Assembly: GCA_054601695.1 (NCBI GenBank)
Contig: BAAHQB010000038.1
Location: 496,001-560,000, forward strand
Source: Amorphochlora amoebiformis
Taxonomy: Eukaryota > Cercozoa > Chlorarachniophyceae
Length of the DNA: 64,000 nt
Reading direction: 5' to 3'
Shown here: piece by piece, positions 1 to 64,000 of the stretch
Layout: each line of letters starts with the position of its first letter
Numbering within the stretch: the first letter of the stretch is position 1
Notes under the pieces: generated by a model
Database searches by the model: none
What the model saw: the letters and a program-made list of their open reading frames with translations, nothing else
Told to the model about the DNA's origin: nothing
Made by a program: the position numbers and the translations under genes

Positions 1-505
1 TACCAGAAAAATGGAAACAGAGAAAGAGAGACCGACCAGAAAAATAGAATCAGAGAATCAGACCGACCAGAAAAATAGAAACAGATAAAGAGACCGACCA
101 GAAAAATAGAGACAGAGAAAGAGACCGACCAGAAAAATAGAGACAGAGAATCAGACCGACCAGAAAAATAGAAGCAGAGACCGACCAGAAAAATAGAAAC
201 AGAGAAAGAGAGACCGACCAGAAAAATAGAAACAGAGAAACAAACCGACCAGAAAAATAGAAACAGAGAAACAGACCGACCAGAAAAAATAGAAACAGAT
301 AAAGAGACCGACCAGAAAAATAGAGACAGAGGAAGAGACCGACCAGAAAAATAGAAACAGAGAAAGAGACCGACCAGAAAAATAGAGGCAGAGGCCGACC
401 AGAAAAATAGAAACAGATAAAGAGACCGACCAGCAAAATAGAGACAGAGAAAGAGACCGACCAGAAAAATAGAAACAGAGAGAAAGAGACCGCCCGAAAA
501 ATATA
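1..505. repeat. minisatellite, unit about 31 bp
   Basis: About 16 tandem copies of a unit with core GACCGACCAGAAAAATAGA followed by a variable A/G-rich spacer (AACAGAGAAAGA and variants). Spacer lengths differ by a few bases, so the array keeps no reading frame. It begins at the window edge and may extend further left. Confidence 0.9.
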
Positions 506-534
506 AGGGGCGGGAAGATGTATGGAGAGACGAA

Positions 535-1290
<756 letters not shown>

Positions 1291-1299
1291 GCATCGTAC

Positions 1300-9914
<8,615 letters not shown>

Positions 9915-9960
9915 CTATGGTATGTAAGCGTATATATATATATATTATATATATATATAT

Positions 9961-10006
<46 letters not shown>

Positions 10007-10050
10007 CTACATATATGTGTACACATATATATGTGTATATAAACATATAC

Positions 10051-10116
<66 letters not shown>

Positions 10117-10306
10117 CTACATATAGTGTACACATATATATGTGTATATATATATACATATATATACGCATATATATGTACATATATTATAGAATGTATT
10201 TATCATATGTAATGTACATATATATATATATATATTATACAATGCATTTATCATATGTAATGTATATATATTAGGTTTCTTGAGTTAGGTTGTGATAGGA
10301 TTAGAT

Positions 10307-10357
<51 letters not shown>

Positions 10358-10640
10358 GTTTACACATACATAAAACACATGTGTACATGCTACGGGCTAT
10401 CACCAAGAGTATGGTTACACTTACCTTACATACATCTCAAATAACCCTCAACCTCTACACTTACCCGAAAAGTTTTAAAAAAAAAAAATTGAAACCGATC
10501 AAAGTAGAAGTTTCAGGATTAGTGTTAGGATCAGATCAGATGGTTAAAAAGCTGCTGTTGGGTGCAGCTGTTCGGGTTCTGAGTTCTGATTTAGGTATTT
10601 TTAATGTATACACCTTATTGTTAATCTGGCCAATCTTGAC

Positions 10641-11196
10641 CTCTATTGTTCCCTTGATTGCTCTAATGGAAAGGTGAGGTTTACGGTTAGGATCAGATTA
10701 TTTCAGCATGTCTGGAGTCCGAGGACCATTGACTCGGTTTAGGATTAGGGTTGGAGGATATTTCTGCTCTCTCTCGCTCTCTCTTCCATTATCACTTCCT
10801 CCCTCCTCCCTCTCTGCCTCTCGCCTACCCTCTCTCCTTCCCTCTCCCTCTCCCTACCTCTCTCCCTCCCTCTACCTCTCTCCCTCCCTCTACCTCTCTC
10901 CCTCCCTCTACCTCTCTCCCTCTCTCCCTCCCTCCCTCTCCCTCCCTCCTCCCTCTCCCTCTCTCCCTCTCCCTCTCTCCCACCCAATCAACTTCTCTCC
11001 CTCTCCCTCCCCGCTCCCTCAACCAACCTCTTAACCTCTTCCCCTCCCTCCTCTCGCCCAAATTCCTCTTTTCTCTCCCTCTTTTGCTACCTCTTTATTT
11101 CTCTCTTTCTTTCTCGTCCCCGTCTTTCTCTCTTTCCCACTGTGTCTCCCTTTTTTTCTCTCTCTCTATCACTCTCACTCTCACTCTCTCACTTTG

Positions 11197-11229
<33 letters not shown>

Positions 11230-11364
11230 GTCGCTCTCTTTCCCTCTCTCTCTCTCACTCTCACTCTTCACTCATTCTCTCTCTCACTCTCCCTCTCTTT
11301 GTCTCTCCCTCTCTCTCTCTCTCTCTCTCTGTGTCTCTCTCTCTCTCTCTTCTTTCTCCATCTA

Positions 11365-11400
<36 letters not shown>

Positions 11401-11575
11401 TCTTCTTTCTCCATCTATCCCCATCTCTGCGTTTGAGCTGACTTTGCGAAATCGATAATATCATAGTCGTGCATTTGCTCCTTGGACATCCCTTCGATGA
11501 AGACGCGTAGGAATGAATGACGTCTGAGATATTATATATATATATATATATATACATATAAATACATATATATAA

Positions 11576-11625
<50 letters not shown>

Positions 11626-11718
11626 GTATATATGTATATACATATACATGTGTGTGTGCACATGTGTATAAATGACATTTAATGGTGCATTATATACATA
11701 CAAATATGCATATATACA

Positions 11719-11770
<52 letters not shown>

Positions 11771-11777
11771 TATAATT

Positions 11778-11821
<44 letters not shown>

Positions 11822-11949
11822 TACTCTATTATTACTCATCTAAGAGGACTCTTCGTTCTAATACGTTGAATTCCAGGCCCTTATACTCCGTGATATACCC
11901 TTTTAAGAGCTCCAATATCTGAACAATATACATTATATATATATATACA

Positions 11950-12039
<90 letters not shown>

Positions 12040-12052
12040 CTCCTCCTTCTCC

Positions 12053-12093
<41 letters not shown>

Positions 12094-12436
12094 TATATAC
12101 ATATATATATAGAGTCTTTCTCCTTCTGTCTCTCGCTCTCTCTTTCTGTCTCTTAATTCTCTCTCTCTTCTCTCTCTCCATGTGTGTGTATATAGGTTGT
12201 GCTTACGTGTTTGCGTGTGTCAAGTTCATTCGTCCATTATCGCAGTCTAACGCTGTCTCTCACTGTCTCTCGCTGTCTCTCGCTGTCTCTCGCTGTCTCT
12301 CGCTGTCTCTCACTGTCTCTCACTTCGTCTCTCGTTCTAGCATTCTCTTGTCTCCCTCTCGTAATACTTCTCTCTATCTCTATCTCTCTCTCGTAATACT
12401 TCTCTCTCTATCTCTCCTTTTTTGTTTGGCAGGTAT

Positions 12437-12524
<88 letters not shown>

Positions 12525-12532
12525 CGTATATG

Positions 12533-12588
<56 letters not shown>

Positions 12589-12699
12589 AATACATTTGTA
12601 CCTCTTCGTAAGATATGTACTTGTTTCGAAATGTTATACACAGCTGGTTGTTCTCAGGGGCTTCCTATATATTTATATACACACACATATATACATATA

Positions 12700-12749
<50 letters not shown>

Positions 12750-12760
12750 GATATCATATG

Positions 12761-12833
<73 letters not shown>

Positions 12834-12839
12834 ATATAT

Positions 12840-12874
<35 letters not shown>

Positions 12875-12944
12875 TGCATAAATATTACATAAATTTAATG
12901 TTTACTTGGAATAAATTAGGGATATATCGGAACCTGGCCTGGTC

Positions 12945-13008
<64 letters not shown>

Positions 13009-13547
13009 AAGTATATATATACATATATACATATAAATACACGTTAATATATCATAAAGGCCAACTCGATACTAACATCGAAGCTGGTTCGACAGATCTG
13101 AAATGTTACTACACATAAAAGTATCGTATCGGTTATTAGCTTAGGGATATGGAACATCTCTGCAAAACCTGATAAATTATGCATATTTTTAGGTAATATG
13201 TTGGGATACGGACCCTGTCTGGTAGGTCTGATGGGGTCCCTGTTGCCCATGAGTCAAATCCTGGGTCATATACCACCCTGGAAGGTATATGTGTATGTGT
13301 ATGTATATACATTGAAAATAAATTAATTCATACAGTGCATGTAAGTGTTATATATATATATCTATATATATGTATATATATTTATATATGTATAAATATA
13401 TGTGTATATATGCATATATATATTTGTGTGTGTGTTAATAATATCAATGTATGGATGTATTCTTGTATATGTATATTTAAACATGTGCATAAATGTATAT
13501 ATTATATATATATATATACATATATATAAATATATATGTATATATAC

Positions 13548-13599
<52 letters not shown>

Positions 13600-13668
13600 A
13601 TATACATATATATATACATATATAAATATATTCTCTGCGCATTTATATATTGCTCACACTATAGAAAC

Positions 13669-13718
<50 letters not shown>

Positions 13719-13722
13719 TATA

Positions 13723-13784
<62 letters not shown>

Positions 13785-14032
13785 GTATATGTGTTTGTGT
13801 ATATATATAATATACATTTCAATATTTATATAAATGTACACATATATATTACATATATAATATATGTATATATCATCATATATTCGTATGTATATCCAAG
13901 CACGTTTTCCAAATCAAACCCACTTTTCTGGATCTCGTTTATCCGTGCCAGGATCAGTGATTAGATGTTCAGCGAAGTGATCTGTGGTCCCCCCGTCTCT
14001 CTTCTTCCCGTCGATTCTTACTTTCCATCGCC
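10641..14032 (-). CDS. unidentified minus-strand exon chain, possibly the upstream part of the WD40 gene
   Basis: Phase-compatible exons, 5' to 3': 14032-13920, 13260-13214, 13097-13073, 12664-12602, 11918-11836, 11523-11443, 10662-10641. Readable peptides include [14 protein letters not shown] and [17 protein letters not shown] (first exon), [17 protein letters not shown] (12664-12602), [20 protein letters not shown] (11918-11836) and [19 protein letters not shown] (11523-11443). All are low in repeats and flanked by GT and AG. I do not recognise the family. The last exon ends in phase 0 and would join the next minus-strand exon at 9914 in frame, so this chain and the WD40 exons may be one gene. 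The first exon needs one base from an upstream exon I did not find. In 11918-11836 an in-frame TAA follows a GTAATA donor, so a terminal exon ending at 11832 is an alternative. The 25-nt and 22-nt exons are supported only by phase. Confidence 0.4.
10687..10745 (+). repeat. dispersed TTAGGG-associated repeat, copy 1
   Basis: A block GGATCAGATTATTTCAGCAT...GAGGACCATTGACTC matches two copies at 42.6 and 42.8 kb. All three lie next to TTAGGG-type sequence. Confidence 0.85.
10765..11420. repeat. (CT)n-rich tract
   Basis: Some 650 nt of CT-rich DNA (CTCTCCCTCCCTCTAC units, then CTCTCT runs). It lies in the gap between minus-strand exons 11523-11443 and 10662-10641 and is purine-rich on their sense strand. 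Confidence 0.95.
12115..12420. repeat. CT-rich tract with CTGTCTCTCG minisatellite
   Basis: CT-rich DNA containing a run of about eight CTGTCTCTCG/CTGTCTCTCA decamers at roughly 12253-12325 and a duplicated TCTCGTAATACTTCTCTCTA near 12357-12410. Confidence 0.9.
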
Positions 14033-14111
14033 CTGATAGAGATTAGTATGTGTGTATATATGTATGTTGTTTAACATAGTGTATATATGTACAAATATAT
14101 CTTATACATAT

Positions 14112-14192
<81 letters not shown>

Positions 14193-14250
14193 ATATATAA
14201 TATTTAAATACATATATATACATATATAATATACACATATATATATATAC

Positions 14251-14326
<76 letters not shown>

Positions 14327-14387
14327 TACCAATGTATATTTATTACATACATTTATATGTATATACGTACATATATATGTATATATG

Positions 14388-14444
<57 letters not shown>

Positions 14445-14473
14445 ACAATATTACAATTACATATATATATATT

Positions 14474-14603
<130 letters not shown>

Positions 14604-14620
14604 CTGTATATGTGTAATTG

Positions 14621-14659
<39 letters not shown>

Positions 14660-14898
14660 CACAGTTAAGGATAAGGTGAAGTAGGGTTAAGAGGTTGAAG
14701 AGTGGATTCAAGGGATTGTGCAAGGAAGGAGGGCGGGGGAATGGGATTAAGGAGCGATGGGAAGCCTGTCGTAGAGGGGATAGATCGAGGAAGGGAAGAG
14801 GGCAGGGAGGCTGTTTTAGAGTGACGCGTTGAATGTGATTTCGATGTATACATGTATGTGTACAACGTCAGAATTATAAATGCACACATCTATAATAC

Positions 14899-15827
14899 CA
14901 TTATATGAGTTACAATAAGAAAGAGAGTATATTCAGGTGGTAGATAGATTTCAAGTCTCAGATCTCCGAAAAAAAGTTCAATACCAAAGATGTCGACGTC
15001 CGTCTTCCTGTATTTTTTCACCCCAGCGGGAGTGCGGTAGATTATGGTTTCGTTCTCGAGTTCCTGCATTCAGGGTATTTCATGAAGTTACAAGTATTGC
15101 GACAGAAAACAGCGAAGTCTTAGACCAGCACCAGATCGCATCTACATATGCACATGAAAGCGTACATGCAGAAGCGTGCAAACTCTGAAAACATATGCGG
15201 GTTTACGAATCGGCGGATCATGCATGCACAGGTGTTTCAAAACAGGAGGTAAATGGGGACTATAGATGGAGAGGAAAAGACACTTGATCCCCTTCAAAGA
15301 AAGTCGAGGAAGAGAGAGGGGAGGGATGAGTTAGGGGAAAGAGCGTTAAGCACCTTCTTCCTCTGCTTGACGTACTCAGCGTGAGAGGAAGAGGGCTCAG
15401 TATCCGGGAAATCATCAGTAGTTGGAGGATTAGGGAAGTTCCAGGTCGATATGTCATTGTCCGCGTATTGTCTTGGGAAATAGTTGACATAGTCCTTGAT
15501 GGGCTTCTTGTACCTATAGCCATCGTTGGCTATCGGATAGTCGTATCGGAGCCAAGGCAAAATTGGAGGGAACATCTTCCCCAAGATCGATTGGGGTGGC
15601 CGGTCCGGAGGATGACGCCAAATATCCTCAACTCGCTTAGAGATCTGGGTCACCTTCGGGTCGCCAAGGCGCTTATTGGGGGCGAGAGGTGTGTCGAGGT
15701 ATATTAAAAGGGTTGTGGAGAGGATCGTGAGCAACACGACATGTCCCCTAAAAATTCAGTTTGGAAGGTTAGTTTTGCGCTGGTGTAGGCGTGAATAAGC
15801 GTACCTCCATCGCCCGAGGGGAGCCAT
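14899..15827 (-). CDS. membrane-anchored protein of unknown function, 5' part
   Basis: Exon 1 is 15827-15805 (ATG plus 7 codons), exon 2 is 15747-15354, and exon 3 is 15063-14899 (or to 14914, using a GTAACT donor). Introns are 57 and 290 nt, short and nearly free of TA tracts. The N-terminus has one hydrophobic segment (VVLLTILSTTLLIYL, about residues 10-24), consistent with a signal anchor or an inner-membrane segment. A hydrophilic domain follows with PPILPWLRYDYP and YVNYFPRQYADNDISTWNF. Exon 3 encodes ENETIIYRTPAGVKKYR and FGIELFFGDLRLEIYLPPEY. Without the second splice, exon 2 stays open to a stop at 15294, giving a 158-residue protein. I prefer the spliced form because the sequence after the GTGCTT donor is pyrimidine-rich filler and exon 3 continues in phase. 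I do not recognise the family. It may be the 5' end of the transcription unit running left to position 1. Confidence 0.45.
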
Positions 15828-16129
15828 AGACGGCTTGACTGCACCCGTGAGCCGCCCTTAAGCCGACAAGATTTTTAAAAAAATTTGAAAAGGTCGCTCA
15901 AACGAAATTTTTCGCAAAACGAAAATTAGGCACGAAACGTCCGATCGACATATTAATTCCGAAGAAAGATAGGATTGTTCAATTTGAAATCACCATAAAA
16001 AGTGCGTTATCTTTCCACGTGTCACTTCATCATTAAAGGGATATCTGAGGATATCTCTTGGAATTAGCTTGAAAGAAAGCCGTCGATTTGACAACATAAA
16101 CGAGGCGACCAGCGACCTGAACGCACATC
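15828..16129. promoter_or_regulatory. bidirectional intergenic region between two divergent genes
   Basis: These 302 bp separate two start codons pointing away from each other: the minus-strand membrane-protein gene (ATG at 15827) and NAPRT (ATG at 16130). It is one of the few stretches with no TA tract, telomere-like array or CT tract. It contains a CACGTG hexamer in TTCCACGTGTC near 16014-16024, A/T-rich runs at about 15870-15925, and a repeated GGATATCT motif around 16040-16060. A shared promoter is an inference from the gene arrangement; no TATA box or initiator can be assigned with confidence. Confidence 0.5.
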
Positions 16130-26019
<9,890 letters not shown>

Positions 26020-27235
26020 CGTTCGAAAAACATGCCTCGAGAAGATATTTTGTACTGCCGCGGCCGATTCACCGATCGTTAGGAAGTTGCAAAACTTATT
26101 GTAAGCGCGCTGGGCCTATGTATATGAAATTCACTGTATTTTTTTTTTAATCCAATTTTAGCGCCTGGATAATCGTTTTTCAATGAAGGCATCAAGCACA
26201 ACCCTATTACTGTTTACTTGTACGAACTCTAGTAACTTCTCTCTAGTCTCTAAGAGTCTAAGAGACGCTTATTTAAATTTTCCTACTTATCTTCGATACG
26301 ACAACCACTAGAACCACACTGCTTTGAGTATACTATTATACTACTAATACAGTACTACTGGATATAATCCATGCCTACATAGGCTACATATGCGACACTT
26401 AATACACCAATACGTATCTTCATGCGTACTAACTTCCAGAACTTAACTCGAGTACCTACGTACAACCAACATGCGCACATGCGTATACAATTTACTTACA
26501 TACGTATCATATTTAACGAGTACTTGCGTACGCACCAACATGCGCACATGCGTATACAATTTACTTACATACGTACCTTAAAATATGACAGCATGCGTAC
26601 CTAACACGTACGTACGTACCTATTACTAGTATTAACATAAGTTAATGCTACTTATGTACCTTACGACTACTTACTACACTATGTTTCAATAATATTCCCT
26701 GTTCACCTGACATCCGCCCTGCGCAACATGGCGTCCGCAAGTATGATACTAGATACAGGCCAAATATTATATATCACAGAGTAGCGTCAACTCACTCATC
26801 AACTCACTCACTCATCCAGAGGAGACACCGTATATATATATAGCTAATTGTAACTTGTATAAGCACCGTAGTAGCCTCAGCGAAACAACCCTACCACCGC
26901 GGTAGCAACCTTACCAAATAGCACCTGAACCGTGATAACCTTAGTAGCCTTAGAAACGTTGTAACCACTAGCATCGTAGTATCCTAGCACCGTAGTATCC
27001 CTAGCACCGTAGTAGTATCCTTACAACCGTAGTATCTCAAGCATTGACAAGCTTTTAATATTAGCAGATTAGCAACTATAGCACCCTAGTAATAATGTAA
27101 ATACGCCGTTGTTTATAAGACTCATAGAATAGAACTCGTATTCATGATATAATGATATACATCCAGATAAGCGATCTGGATATATATATATATCATCAAA
27201 TAATATGCATGTATTCCACGAATATTGGGATTAAC
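26020..27235. other. intergenic region between convergent NAPRT and NHL genes
   Basis: Mostly TA-poor single-copy DNA with no convincing coding exon. It contains a direct repeat of about 40 bp built around ACATGCGCACATGCGTATAC (starting near 26469 and 26540) and a loose array of GCACCGTAGTA-like units at about 26860-27040. Both 3' untranslated regions presumably lie here. No terminator or poly(A) signal can be assigned with confidence. Confidence 0.5.
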
Positions 27236-63348
<36,113 letters not shown>

Positions 63349-63463
63349 GTATTATATAGCTTTACAGTATAGATTATATATGCCTATAATAGGGCTTAAC
63401 AGAAGGTATTGTACATGATATGATATATATATGCACTAGATGGATATATATATATATATATAA

Positions 63464-63508
<45 letters not shown>

Positions 63509-63512
63509 GTGC

Positions 63513-63554
<42 letters not shown>

Positions 63555-63579
63555 TGTATATGTGTGTGTATATATATAC

Positions 63580-63687
<108 letters not shown>

Positions 63688-63710
63688 CATATGTATATAT
63701 ACATTCTTAG

Positions 63711-63750
63711 ACGAAAGCATACATTCAAAAAGAATATATTGAACATGTTT
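63711..63750 (+). other. candidate next exon of the coiled-coil gene
   Basis: After the AG at 63709-63710 the sequence continues in phase with the exon ending at 63348 (AG + A) and reads [12 protein letters not shown]. The downstream border is uncertain; the only nearby donor is a weak GTTTATG near 63750. Confidence 0.3.
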
Positions 63751-63829
63751 ATGTATTATTTTCAAATATATGTTTACATTTATTTAGGATATATAGTGTG
63801 TATATGTATATGTAATATACACATATGTA

Positions 63830-63871
<42 letters not shown>

Positions 63872-63890
63872 ATGAAAAAACATATATATA

Positions 63891-63935
<45 letters not shown>

Positions 63936-64000
63936 CATATGTATACACACATAAATATTAGTAATAAAAGTAATAGAAATAACAATAATAGTAATAAAAG

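Noticed and set aside
10381-10677. Plus-strand frame of 98 codons with a hydrophobic C-terminus
   Set aside because: No family motif, no splice-compatible partners on the plus strand, and it overlaps the candidate minus-strand exon 10662-10641. Possible but unsupported.

Overview
This window is nuclear DNA of a eukaryote whose introns and intergenic regions are filled with (TA)n tracts, plus (GA)n/(CT)n tracts and interstitial TTAGGG/CCCTAA arrays. Genes are cut into many small exons (22-165 nt in most genes) with GT-AG borders. I rebuilt them by reading short non-TA islands on both strands and testing that each exon ends in the phase at which the next begins. The likely gene set (a NEDD1-like WD40 protein, a CFAP58-like coiled-coil protein, a plant/protist-type nicotinate phosphoribosyltransferase) suggests a unicellular eukaryote with centrioles and flagella. 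The telomere-type repeat is the hexamer TTAGGG. I cannot name the lineage.

Layout. Minus strand, 1.3-15.8 kb: three exon chains that may be one transcription unit: a membrane-anchored N-terminal part (15827-14899), an unidentified middle part (14032-10641) and a WD40 part resembling NEDD1 (9914-1300, running off the left edge). Plus strand, 16130-26019: a complete NAPRT gene, 22 exons, 529 codons, starting 302 bp from the divergent minus-strand gene. Minus strand, 44891-27236: an NHL-repeat beta-propeller gene, about 21 exons and 420 codons, convergent with NAPRT. Plus strand, 47.5 kb to beyond the right edge: a coiled-coil gene with at least 23 exons, colinear with CFAP58. Gene orientation alternates, with head-to-head pairs at 15.8/16.1 and 44.9/47.5 kb and a tail-to-tail pair at 26.0/27.2 kb.

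The most striking feature is a recurrent architecture. At least 15 exons in all the main genes have one edge (the splice site plus about 20-45 nt of exon) copied one to ten times into the adjacent intron, each copy separated by a fresh TA tract or, in one case, TTAGGG repeats. Some exons have only acceptor-side copies and others only donor-side copies. The introns therefore look as if they grew by repeated duplication across the exon/intron border, leaving rows of decoy splice sites. A second pattern is that interstitial telomere-like arrays abut splice sites: CCCTAA on the sense strand runs straight into acceptor AGs (CTAAC resembles a branch-point sequence), and TTAGGG supplies GTTAGG donors.

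Exon coordinates come from reading frame, splice dinucleotides and family motifs only. No transcript or database was consulted. Family assignments for NAPRT and NHL are firm, NEDD1 and CFAP58 are moderate, and the 10.6-15.8 kb chains are unidentified.
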